From an uncultured Subdoligranulum sp. (lineage in GTDB: Bacteria > Bacillota > Clostridia > Oscillospirales > Ruminococcaceae), in assembly GCA_900545545.1 (NCBI GenBank), contig UQZO01000001.1, positions 124,001-188,000 on the forward strand: a DNA stretch of 64,000 bases, read 5' to 3'. Within the stretch, counting starts at the first letter, position 1; each line of letters starts with the position of its first letter. Positions 17,437 to 23,864 of this stretch are shown here, piece after piece. Both the position numbers and the translations under genes were made by a program. The notes beneath the pieces are model-generated. The model saw only the letters and a program-made list of their open reading frames with translations. It had not been told where the DNA came from and ran no database searches.

Positions 17437-17502
17437 ACGATTACCTCCCATATACCGCGCCGAACGCGGTTTGTGCATGGTTCTGCCATGCAATCTACTA
17501 TA

Positions 17503-17531
17503 AATGTACGACACCACAGCCACCTTGTCAA
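17503..17531 (-). promoter_or_regulatory. pfkA promoter
   Basis: Minus strand TTGACA (17531-17526), 17-base spacer, TACATT (17508-17503). A consensus -35 with a weaker -10, about 67 bases ahead of the start codon. Confidence 0.7.
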
Positions 17532-17599
17532 CCCTGCAAAAGAAAAAATGACGCTGAAACGACGCTTGCAAAAAAGATGAAAAAAATGCAAAAAAACTG

Positions 17600-17628
17600 T
17601 TGACAAAACCACTTACTCCGGCTATAAT
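17600..17628 (+). promoter_or_regulatory. Consensus promoter of the tRNA-Gln/tRNA-Pro unit
   Basis: TTGACA (17600-17605), 17-base spacer, TATAAT (17623-17628): both boxes are perfect. About 40 bases upstream of tRNA-Gln, as expected for a stable-RNA promoter. Confidence 0.92.
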
Positions 17629-17667
17629 AATTAAGCGTTGAGGGCAAACGCCTGACACGAAATCCGA

Positions 17668-17741
17668 TGGGGATTCGCATAATGGTAGTGCAGCGGACTC
17701 TGACTCCGCCCGTGGGAGTTCGATCCTCTCATCCCCAACCA
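17668..17741 (+). tRNA. tRNA-Gln (anticodon CTG)
   Basis: Acceptor arms TGGGGAT and ATCCCCA, D-arm with AATGGTAG, anticodon stem GCGGA/TCCGC around loop CTCTGAC (anticodon CTG, reading CAG), and T-arm with GTTCGATC. The CCA end is encoded (17739-17741). Confidence 0.95.
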
Positions 17742-17742
17742 C

Positions 17743-17776
17743 ACCGCAGCAGCTCTGCTGCTGCGGTCTTTTTTTA
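17743..17776 (+). terminator. Terminator between tRNA-Gln and tRNA-Pro
   Basis: Perfect 11-bp stem ACCGCAGCAGC/GCTGCTGCGGT with a TCT loop, followed by CTTTTTTT. It lies only two bases before tRNA-Pro, so expression of tRNA-Pro either depends on read-through or the hairpin acts mainly as a processing signal. Confidence 0.85.
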
Positions 17777-17777
17777 T

Positions 17778-17850
17778 CGGGGTGTAGCGCAGTTGGTAGC
17801 GCGCTTGGTTCGGGACCAAGAGGCCGTGGGTTCGAATCCCGTCACTCCGA
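17778..17850 (+). tRNA. tRNA-Pro (anticodon CGG)
   Basis: Acceptor arms CGGGGTG/CACTCCG (one G-T pair), D-arm with AGTTGGTAGC, anticodon stem CTTGG/CCAAG around TTCGGGA (anticodon CGG, reading CCG), and T-arm GTGGGTTCGAATCCCGT-like. Discriminator A at 17850; CCA is not encoded, unlike the other three tRNAs in the window. Confidence 0.95.
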
Positions 17851-17859
17851 CTTCTCAAA

Positions 17860-17900
17860 CCGCAAAGCATCGCAAGATGTTTTTGCGGCTTTTCTTTTTT
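17860..17900 (+). terminator. Terminator after tRNA-Pro
   Basis: Arms CCGCAAAGCATC (17860-17871) and GATGTTTTTGCGG (17876-17888) pair with a small bulge, followed by a T-rich run to 17900. Confidence 0.82.
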
Positions 17901-17917
17901 CCTCACCATACAAAGAG

Positions 17918-17955
17918 AACCGCCGTACCTTCTGGGAAAAGAAGATACGGCGGTT
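17918..17955 (-). terminator. Terminator of the dnaD-dnaI operon
   Basis: A 16-bp stem (AACCGCCGTACCTTCT at 17918-17933 with AGAAGATACGGCGGTT at 17940-17955, one mismatch), just downstream of dnaI on the minus strand. The run after it on the minus strand is T-rich (TTCTCTTTG). Confidence 0.75.
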
Positions 17956-17963
17956 TTGCATTT

Positions 17964-18923
17964 TCAGCGCAGGCGCTGATCGGTACCAAAAAACTTGAAC
18001 ATCTTGCATCCGCCCAGCATGCGGCTGGCCACCTTTTCGGTATAGCGAGCCACAAACACGCTCTGGTCGGTAATGTTGGTGGTGTAAATCGTGGGGCGTT
18101 CGGTCAGCATCCGGGTGTTGATCAACTCATACAGCACACTGATGGTCAGCGGGGTAATGTATTCGGTGCCCAGGTCATCCAGAATCAGCAGATCGGCTTC
18201 CTGGCAGGCGTTCAGCCATTCGTCGCTGCTGTCAAAATCAAAATGTTCACGCCCTAACCGCGCGGCCAATGCGGCGGCGCTGGTGTACAGCACATCGTGC
18301 CCGCCGCCCAGTACGGCATCGGCAATGGCCAGGGCCAGGTGGGTCTTGCCCAGGCCCGTATGTCCCATAAACAACAGATTGGTGCTTTTGCTGCTGAATT
18401 TCTGGGCGTAGTTTTCGCAGTAATGCAGCAGCTTTTCCATGTAGGCGCGCGCCGAAATGCCCAGTTCCGGTTCCACCTGGTCGGAATAGCGGTTGACATC
18501 GAAGGTGGAAAACTGGCACAACCCCAGCGGGCTGGCAGCGTTGATCTCCTCCCGGCGCAGGCGGCGGGCAATTTCCGCCACACAGCGGCAGGGATTGCCG
18601 TTGTACATGCCGGTATCATGGCACAGGGAGCAGGCATAGGCAGGCTGAAAGGCGTTTTCGCCGTAACCGGCTTCCCGGGCGGCGGCCGCCAAGGCCTCAT
18701 CGGCTTTTTGCAGTTCGGTGCGGGCAGCGTCCATGTTGCCGCCCAGCACGGCAGCCTTGGCCAGGGCAAGCCCGGCGCGCATCTGGGCGGCGTCAGCCTC
18801 GGCCAGGGCAGGGTGGGCCGCAAAAGCCGCTTTGCGTGCGTTTTCGGCCTGCATCACGGCATACTGGCGGCGGGATGCAATCTCACGCTGTGCGGCGCGG
18901 AACAGTTCATCCTTGGTGCGCAT
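17964..18923 (-). CDS. dnaI: DnaC/DnaI-type helicase loader ATPase
   Basis: AAA+ ATPase that loads the replicative helicase. The 319-residue protein has an N-terminal helical region, a Cys cluster like the DnaI zinc finger (Cys98, Cys101, Cys112, Cys114 in CSLCHDTGMYNGNPCRC), Walker A GHTGLGKT (187-194), Walker B LLILDDLG (245-252), sensor-1 TIYTTNI and a C-terminal Arg-finger region with SRMLGGCKMFKFFG. The ATG at 18923 lies three bases after the dnaD-like stop on the minus strand, so the two are translated together. DnaD plus DnaI is the Firmicutes primosome pair. Confidence 0.92.
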   Translation of the reverse strand: MRTKDELFRAAQREIASRRQYAVMQAENARKAAFAAHPALAEADAAQMRAGLALAKAAVLGGNMDAARTELQKADEALAAAAREAGYGENAFQPAYACSLCHDTGMYNGNPCRCVAEIARRLRREEINAASPLGLCQFSTFDVNRYSDQVEPELGISARAYMEKLLHYCENYAQKFSSKSTNLLFMGHTGLGKTHLALAIADAVLGGGHDVLYTSAAALAARLGREHFDFDSSDEWLNACQEADLLILDDLGTEYITPLTISVLYELINTRMLTERPTIYTTNITDQSVFVARYTEKVASRMLGGCKMFKFFGTDQRLR

Positions 18924-18926
18924 CGG

Positions 18927-19838
18927 TTATCCCTCCTCGTCAAACAGGGCGGCCCAATCCCGGTTGAACAAATCTTTCTGGGCGCTGGCAGCGGCGGGCT
19001 GGGGGGCAGCGGGGCGTTCGGTGGCCAGAATGTTGCTGCCGGCCAGCTGGCCCTGGCCGCGGGCGGCGGCCACTGTGGTGATTCCCTGGGCACGCCAGGC
19101 ACGCAGGATGCCATCCACATAGCGGATGGTGTTTTTGCTGCCGGCCCGCAGCAGGGCCTCGTCGATCATCTCGCGGCCAATGCCCCATTCCTCGTGCCAG
19201 CGGGCAACGGCGCCGCGCTCCCACCGCGTCAGGGCGGTGGGCTCGATGCCGAACTGGGCGGCCGCGTCGGCACACCAGTCCTCGCGCTGTTTTACCTTGC
19301 GCAGGTAACGCTCGGCATCTTCGCCGGATTCCACACCGTCCTCCCGCCAGCGGGCCAGTTCCCGTGCTACCGCGGCAACGCTGCGGCGTCCCTGGCGGGC
19401 AACCTCGGCACAGCACAGCAAAATGACGTCGGGCTGCCAGCCTTCGTTCAGATACAGCGATACCAGCCGCTGCATTTCGCTGCGGCTCAGGGCCTTGCCG
19501 AAAGCGGTCTGGGCCTCCTCGCACAGCACCGATACATACGGGTCGTTGAGATTGGCCAGATCGATCTTGGCGGCATTCACCTCGGCCGGTACGGCGGGCG
19601 GTGCAGCCTTTGTATTTTCCAAAAGCCCGGCACCGGCCCAGTATTGCAGCGCGCGCCGGGCGGCTTCCACACTGGTCAGACCCAGGGCACGGGCGATGGT
19701 CCGCGGGTCGGTATCGCCGGTCTGCAGCACATACAGCGCGGTGCGCACGGTATCGCCGTCCGCCTGGGGCAGATGCGTCAGCACAATCTGCGGCACGGCC
19801 AGCGTATCGCCGTTGTATGGTGCCAGCTTATACGGCAT
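18927..19838 (-). CDS. DnaD-domain replication initiation protein
   Basis: A 303-residue protein of the DnaB/DnaD primosome family. The N-terminal part resembles a winged-helix (IARALGLTSVEAARRALQYWAGAGLLE), then an Ala/Pro-rich linker. A helical DnaD domain follows (YVSVLCEEAQTAFGKALSRSEMQRL through GREMIDEALLRA), including a YVDGILRAWRAQGI segment typical of DDBH2 repeats. It precedes the helicase loader by three bases and is transcribed from the promoter at 19872-19900, so it likely recruits that loader at origins or restart sites. Whether it is the DnaD or DnaB homologue cannot be settled here. Confidence 0.85.
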   Translation of the reverse strand: MPYKLAPYNGDTLAVPQIVLTHLPQADGDTVRTALYVLQTGDTDPRTIARALGLTSVEAARRALQYWAGAGLLENTKAAPPAVPAEVNAAKIDLANLNDPYVSVLCEEAQTAFGKALSRSEMQRLVSLYLNEGWQPDVILLCCAEVARQGRRSVAAVARELARWREDGVESGEDAERYLRKVKQREDWCADAAAQFGIEPTALTRWERGAVARWHEEWGIGREMIDEALLRAGSKNTIRYVDGILRAWRAQGITTVAAARGQGQLAGSNILATERPAAPQPAAASAQKDLFNRDWAALFDEEG

Positions 19839-19871
19839 ATCGCAAACCTCCCCACTTTAAAAAGTAATTTT

Positions 19872-19900
19872 ATTATAACAGTTTGGCTGCAAGGTGTAAA
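19872..19900 (-). promoter_or_regulatory. dnaD-dnaI operon promoter
   Basis: Minus strand TTTACA (19900-19895), 17-base spacer and perfect TATAAT (19877-19872), about 34 bases before the start codon. Confidence 0.82.
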
Positions 19901-19955
19901 GTCAGGGCTGCAAAACTGCCCAAAAAGCTTTGTTTTATTTTGGGCAATGCGTTTC

Positions 19956-19984
19956 TTGCAATCAATCGGGAAATTCTTTACAAT
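19956..19984 (+). promoter_or_regulatory. Promoter of the phosphoribosyltransferase-like gene
   Basis: TTGCAA (19956-19961), 17-base spacer, TACAAT (19979-19984), with aagggaggga as the ribosome site before ATG 20017. Confidence 0.8.
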
Positions 19985-20016
19985 ATAAGGTATAAAGTTC
20001 AAGGGAGGGACTTCCA

Positions 20017-20655
20017 ATGGCTATGAATCTTGTCAAGCTGCCTACGGGTAAGACCAATCTGATGCTTCGCGTCTGCAAGGGACATTTCGCCACCAGCCAC
20101 AGTCATATCAACTACTATATCGACGTGACGCTGACAAAATCCCGTTTGTCCGAAGCCCGTGCCGTGGCAGCGGAACTTGTAAAGGAGTATACCCTCAATA
20201 CCATCGTGGACACCATCCTCTGCCTCGACGGTACCGAGGTAATCGGCGCCTGTATGGCCAGTGAACTGACCAAATCCGGCTACGCCAATATGAACGCTCA
20301 CCAGACCATCTACGTTGTCACACCGGAACATACGGTGGGCAGCCAGCTGCTGTTCCGCGAAAATACCGCGCCGATGATTGCCGGCAAGCATGTGCTGGTT
20401 TTGGCGGCATCCGTCACGACCGGCTATACCGTGCAGGGCGCCGTGGAAGCCATCAACTATTATGGCGGTATCCCGGTGGGCATCGCGGCCATCTTTGCCA
20501 CCCAGCAGGAGTGCGCAGGCTTCCCGATCACCAGCATCTTTGATCCCAACGACCTGCCGGATTACGAAAGCTATGACTCCCATGCTTGCCCGTGGTGCAA
20601 AGCCGGGCAGAAAATCGACGCTTTGGTCAACAGCTTCGGATATTCCAGTTTGTAA
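20017..20655 (+). CDS. Phosphoribosyltransferase-like protein with altered PRPP motif
   Basis: A 212-residue protein with the type I phosphoribosyltransferase fold pattern, resembling proteins annotated as orotate phosphoribosyltransferase. The expected PRPP loop is present as HVLVLAASVTTGYTVQG (about 128-144): the TTG turn is kept, but the two acidic residues that precede it in active enzymes are replaced by Ala-Ala. The C-terminal tail carries a CPWC pair (HACPWCKAG) not usual in OPRT. No pyrimidine genes lie nearby. It may have lost catalysis and act as a nucleotide-sensing or regulatory protein; this is inference. Single-gene unit with its own promoter and terminator. Confidence 0.75.
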   Translation: MAMNLVKLPTGKTNLMLRVCKGHFATSHSHINYYIDVTLTKSRLSEARAVAAELVKEYTLNTIVDTILCLDGTEVIGACMASELTKSGYANMNAHQTIYVVTPEHTVGSQLLFRENTAPMIAGKHVLVLAASVTTGYTVQGAVEAINYYGGIPVGIAAIFATQQECAGFPITSIFDPNDLPDYESYDSHACPWCKAGQKIDALVNSFGYSSL

Positions 20656-20680
20656 GGGCAAAATACATCAGAAAAAGCAG

Positions 20681-20708
20681 ATCCCCCTGGAAACAGGGGG
20701 ATTTTTTG
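20681..20708 (+). terminator. Terminator of the phosphoribosyltransferase-like gene
   Basis: ATCCCCCTG, a GAAA tetraloop and CAGGGGGAT followed by TTTTT; perfect 9-bp stem. Confidence 0.92.
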
Positions 20709-20757
20709 CGCAAGAGAGACTGCTCGTAACACCGTCATTTTTGTACAAAAAGCCCAT

Positions 20758-20793
20758 GACATTTTTGTGAAAAAAATACTATACTATATAGTA
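20758..20793 (+). promoter_or_regulatory. carD-like gene promoter with a palindrome at the -10 box
   Basis: ATGACA (about 20756-20761), 18-base spacer and TATACT (20780-20785), or alternatively TTGTGA with TATAGT. A perfect 12-base palindrome, TACTATATAGTA (20782-20793), overlaps the -10 region and could be an operator, although an AT-rich palindrome may be fortuitous. Confidence 0.5.
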
Positions 20794-20841
20794 GAAGAAA
20801 TAGTACCTCAGGTTGAAACATTGAAAAAAGGAGGATGCGAC

Positions 20842-21345
20842 ATGTTTCAGGTTGGAGATGCGGTAAGTTACGGGACAAGCGGTGTGTGCACGATTGCGGA
20901 AAAGAAGCGGATGAAGCTGGCGGGGCAGCCGTGCGAATGCTATATTTTGCAGCCGGTGTATGACAGCACCATGAAAATTTGTGTGCCGTGCAACAGCCAG
21001 GTATTGCTGGACCGTATGCGGGCGCTGCCCAGCAAGCAGGAACTGCTGGACCTGCTGCAGGAACCGGCGCCGGAACATGACCCCAACCCGGAAGTGCGCA
21101 AAGAGCGCTACCGGCAGACGCTGCAAAGCGGTGACCGCCATGCGCTGCTGCGGATGATCCGGGATATCTATACCGAGCGCCGCCATCGCCATGCCATGGG
21201 CAAGCAGCTTTCCAGCTATGAGGACAGCGCCCTGCGGGAAGCGCAGAACATCCTGCACAGCGAATTTGCCTATACCATGGGCATCGATCCCCAGGAGGTG
21301 CCGGAGTTCATTGCCGGTGTGCTGGATAACGCCGCCAATCAATAA
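20842..21345 (+). CDS. CarD/CdnL family transcriptional regulator
   Basis: A 167-residue protein of the CarD/TRCF-RID family, which binds the RNA polymerase beta subunit and stabilises promoter open complexes. The N-terminal Tudor-like domain starts FQVGDAVSYGTSGVCTIAEKKRM and continues CECYILQPVYDSTMKICVP. The helical C-terminal domain contains LRMIRDIYTERRHRHAMGKQLSSYED, the usual DNA-backbone-binding region. The upstream frame extends to 20767, but ATG 20842 follows aaaaggaggat and matches the family start. Single-gene unit. Which promoters it affects is unknown. Confidence 0.88.
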   Translation: MFQVGDAVSYGTSGVCTIAEKKRMKLAGQPCECYILQPVYDSTMKICVPCNSQVLLDRMRALPSKQELLDLLQEPAPEHDPNPEVRKERYRQTLQSGDRHALLRMIRDIYTERRHRHAMGKQLSSYEDSALREAQNILHSEFAYTMGIDPQEVPEFIAGVLDNAANQ

Positions 21346-21350
21346 CCAAT

Positions 21351-21386
21351 AAGCGGGCCGCCCTTTTGAGGCGACCCGCTTTTCGT
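21351..21386. terminator. Terminator between carD-like gene and sdpI
   Basis: AAGCGGGCCGCC (from 21351) pairs with GGCGACCCGCTT around a CCTTTTGA-type loop, with one mismatch, followed by TTCGTTT. Probably serves both convergent genes. Confidence 0.75.
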
Positions 21387-22052
21387 TTATTTCATTTTGC
21401 CGATGTATACAAGGTAGGAGTACACATAAATCCAGACCGTGCCGCCCAGTGTGCATCCCAGAAGAAAAATCAGCATACCGGTTTCTCCCAAAACGTTGGA
21501 GAAGGGCATAGCCACCAGAAACACAATGCCGATGAGTACAAAGACGATGCCGCCCATGCGCTGGGTGCGGTTCCAGTTGTGTTCATTGTTCAGGGCCCAG
21601 GGCGTTTTGCAGCCGAAGGTGTAGTTCTGTTTGACGCGGGGCATATAGTTGCCCAGCAGGATGAAGAGCACGCCGCAGCCTCCGAACACCAGAACGGAAA
21701 CCAGATTGCCGCTGTTGGGCAGCACGTTGTAAACGGTCAGCTCAGTCAGCCAGGTGATGACGCAGAGAAAGACCGTGATGCCAATGGTGAACCCGCGGTA
21801 GATGGAACCGAACTTTTCAAAGTTCTGGGCGCGGGGATCAATTTTGGGAATCACCGCCATCATGATCAGAATGATGAGGGGCAGCGCGCAGAGAATGAGG
21901 ATGGTGGATTTGGGGCCCCACCCGTCGGCCTGGCCGTTGAAGCCCCAGTGCGTGGGGACGGTATCCGGCAGGGCAGGGTAGAAGTAAAGGTGGGCTGCAA
22001 AGTTGACAAGGCAGAGCAAAAGCAGCCCGATAAACATTTTTTTATTTTTCAT
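21387..22052 (-). CDS. sdpI: SdpI family integral membrane protein
   Basis: A 221-residue polytopic protein with about six membrane segments. It has the DUF1648 motif near its start (PDTVPTHWGFNGQADGWG) and the SdpI-family C-terminal segment (NYMPRVKQNYTFGCKTPWALNNEHNWNRT... in which the KxPWxL and NWxxTxR residues are characteristic). In B. subtilis SdpI is the immunity protein against the toxin SDP and relays toxin sensing by sequestering SdpR. Here it overlaps the sdpR-like gene by 11 bases, as in the known pair, but no toxin genes (sdpABC) lie nearby. Confidence 0.88.
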   Translation of the reverse strand: MKNKKMFIGLLLLCLVNFAAHLYFYPALPDTVPTHWGFNGQADGWGPKSTILILCALPLIILIMMAVIPKIDPRAQNFEKFGSIYRGFTIGITVFLCVITWLTELTVYNVLPNSGNLVSVLVFGGCGVLFILLGNYMPRVKQNYTFGCKTPWALNNEHNWNRTQRMGGIVFVLIGIVFLVAMPFSNVLGETGMLIFLLGCTLGGTVWIYVYSYLVYIGKMK

Positions 22053-22323
22053 GGTCGGGGTCTCCCTTCACAAGATCGACATCGTAAAACCATTTGACCA
22101 GTTCCTGAAACACGGTCAGGTTTACGCTGTACACAATGTTTTGGCCGCTGCGCTGGTCGCAGACCAGGCCGGCGGTTTTCAGAATGCTGAGATGGTGGCT
22201 GACCGAAGGTTTGGTCATGGAAAAGTGGGCTGCGATCTCTCCGGCAGTCATTTCGCCCTGAGCCAGTAATTCCAGAATCCGCCGCCGTGTAGGATCGGCC
22301 AGCGCTTTAAAGGCGTCTCCCAT
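22042..22323 (-). CDS. sdpR: ArsR/SdpR family winged-helix repressor
   Basis: A 93-residue ArsR-type repressor: FKALADPTRRRILELLAQGEMTAGEIA, then the recognition region MTKPSVSHHLSILKTAGLV and the wing DQRSGQNIVYSV. It lacks the Cys residues of metal sensors, matching the SdpR (autorepressor) subgroup. ATG 22323 follows a gaaagga site. It is co-transcribed and overlaps with sdpI; the likely operator is described separately. Confidence 0.9.
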   Translation of the reverse strand: MGDAFKALADPTRRRILELLAQGEMTAGEIAAHFSMTKPSVSHHLSILKTAGLVCDQRSGQNIVYSVNLTVFQELVKWFYDVDLVKGDPDHEK

Positions 22324-22342
22324 AAGAATGCTCCTTTCCGGA

Positions 22343-22408
22343 TAGACATTTAGAAAAACATCTAATTATCTTTGCTGCCACTATAGCACGTTGGGCAGAC
22401 TTTGTCAA
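22343..22408 (-). promoter_or_regulatory. sdpRI promoter with downstream operator-like dyad
   Basis: Minus strand TTGACA (22408-22403), 17-base spacer, TATAGT (22385-22380). Just downstream of the expected transcription start lies an AT-rich imperfect dyad, ATTTAGA (22348-22354) - 6 bases - TCTAATT (22361-22367), flanked by further TAGACAT sequence. This size and position fit an ArsR-type autoregulatory operator. Confidence 0.7.
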
Positions 22409-22428
22409 TAAAAAGACAAGGGCTTCAC

Positions 22429-22464
22429 AAAAAAATCCCGGTGCGGGGGGATACCGCACCGGGA
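22429..22464 (-). terminator. Terminator of the trigger-factor-like gene
   Basis: Perfect 11-bp stem TCCCGGTGCGG (22436-22446) / CCGCACCGGGA (22454-22464); on the minus strand it is followed by seven T residues (22435-22429). Confidence 0.92.
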
Positions 22465-22483
22465 ATCGAAAGCGTCAGATGGA

Positions 22484-23674
22484 TTATTCGTATTTTACGT
22501 TATCGATCAGGCTCTGCATCACAAGGCTGTCCAGCAGCTGGCACTTGATGTAGTTCTCGCCGTAAACCTGGGTGAAGGTGCTGGGGTCCTTCACGCCGTA
22601 CTGGTTCACGAACTCGGTGTTCAGCGTGTCGGTGTCGCACTTCAGGCCCTGCTTTTCAGCCACAGCCTGCAGCAGCAGTGTCTGCTGAACCTGGGCGTTG
22701 ATGCTGTCCTCCATGTCCGCAATGAAGGCGTCCACGGTATCGTAGCTGGTGCCCAGGGCGCCGGAAGAAACGATGGTGGTCATATCGGTGCCGTAGTTCT
22801 GGGCGTAGTTGTACAGGCCGTACAGCAGCACATTGCGGAAGTACTCCTTGGCGGATTCGGGCAGCTCCTCAGCAAAGGTGACCTTTTCCTGCAGGGCAGA
22901 GTAGACGTCGTTGTACTGGTTGTTGAAAGAGATCAGGCCCTTTACGAAATCATTCAGGCTGGTCACATCGGCCACGCCCATCGTCTCGGACAGGTTCTCC
23001 TGTACCCAGGCATCGGTCAGCTCAGGGGTGACGGTCTCGCTGATGTAGTTCAGCGTGGTGTTGAAAACGGCTTCCTTGCCGGCCAGATCGGTGCTGCCGT
23101 AGTCCTCGGGGAAGGTGACGGTCACATCAAAGGTTTCGCCGGGAGTGTGGCCTGCGATCTGATCCTCAAAATCGTCGATGTAGCTGCCGCTGCCCAGCTC
23201 CAGGTTGGTGCCCTGGCCGTTGGTGCTGCCGCCATCGAACTCCACGCCGTCGATGCTGCCCACATAGTCGATGTTGACGGTATCGCCCATGGCGGCGGCA
23301 CGGTCGGTGACCTGGTTGGTGGTAGCAAAGCTGGAGAGGATGTTGCTGTTGATGTAATCGGAAATATCCTGATCGGTCACTTCGCCCAGCGAGGCGTCGA
23401 TGGTGATATCGGCGTAGTCATCCGGCAGGGTGACATAGTCGGCGGCGGTAACGTCCTTCAGGTAGCCGTTCTCGTCGAAGCCGTCGGAGTAGCTGAAGTC
23501 GGCCAGATACTCGTAAGCGGATTCGTCGGCGGCAGTTTCGGTAGTAGCGGTTTCGGGGGTGGCGGTTTCGGCAGTGGACTCACTGTCGGCGGAACTGCCG
23601 CAGGCAGCCAGCGTGGCGGTCATGCCAAGGGCCAGCGCACAGGCAGTGGTACGGTACAAAGTTTTCTTTTTCAT
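22484..23674 (-). CDS. Exported trigger-factor-like FKBP peptidyl-prolyl isomerase lipoprotein
   Basis: A 396-residue predicted lipoprotein: Lys-rich start, hydrophobic core and lipobox LAAC (Cys25), then a Thr/Glu/Ala-rich linker. The middle is an FKBP domain like that of trigger factor (GDTVNIDYVGSIDGVEFDGG, later PGETFDVTVTFPEDYG and LAGKEAVFNTTLNYI). The rest resembles the helical C-terminal chaperone domain. The ribosome-binding N-terminal domain of cytosolic trigger factor is absent, so the protein is an extracytoplasmic foldase candidate. Start ATG 23674 follows caggaga; the longer frame to 23722 is rejected because the lipoprotein signal begins at MKKKTLYR. Confidence 0.88.
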   Translation of the reverse strand: MKKKTLYRTTACALALGMTATLAACGSSADSESTAETATPETATTETAADESAYEYLADFSYSDGFDENGYLKDVTAADYVTLPDDYADITIDASLGEVTDQDISDYINSNILSSFATTNQVTDRAAAMGDTVNIDYVGSIDGVEFDGGSTNGQGTNLELGSGSYIDDFEDQIAGHTPGETFDVTVTFPEDYGSTDLAGKEAVFNTTLNYISETVTPELTDAWVQENLSETMGVADVTSLNDFVKGLISFNNQYNDVYSALQEKVTFAEELPESAKEYFRNVLLYGLYNYAQNYGTDMTTIVSSGALGTSYDTVDAFIADMEDSINAQVQQTLLLQAVAEKQGLKCDTDTLNTEFVNQYGVKDPSTFTQVYGENYIKCQLLDSLVMQSLIDNVKYE

Positions 23675-23693
23675 GGGTTTCTCCTGTGTATTA

Positions 23694-23719
23694 AAATTGC
23701 ATACGCAATTTCTATTATA
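23694..23719 (-). promoter_or_regulatory. -10 box and inverted repeat before the trigger-factor-like gene
   Basis: Minus-strand TATAAT at 23719-23714, with no good -35 at 17 bases. Immediately downstream is a perfect inverted repeat, AAATTGC-4-GCAATTT (23694-23711), close to the expected transcription start and therefore a possible repressor site or 5' mRNA hairpin. Confidence 0.5.
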
Positions 23720-23774
23720 CACGTTTTTCTAAAAAAGTACAGTAAAAAATTCAAAAGCACCTGCGGGGGAAGGC

Positions 23775-23805
23775 TTGACTTCAAGCGTACTTTAAGATGT
23801 ATAAT
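23775..23805 (+). promoter_or_regulatory. MerR-type promoter (19-bp spacer with dyad) of the aldo/keto reductase
   Basis: TTGACT (23775-23780) and TATAAT (23800-23805) are separated by 19 bases. A dyad, CTTCAAGCG/TACTTTAAG (23779-23796, six of nine pairs matching), fills the spacer. Overlong spacers with a central dyad are the hallmark of promoters activated by MerR-family regulators such as SoxR or AdhR. No merR gene is in the window. Confidence 0.65.
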
Positions 23806-23864
23806 ACGGGTACAACCAAACGGCAGGAGGAACCTGCCGCCCGAATGAACGGAGGAACCGAACG

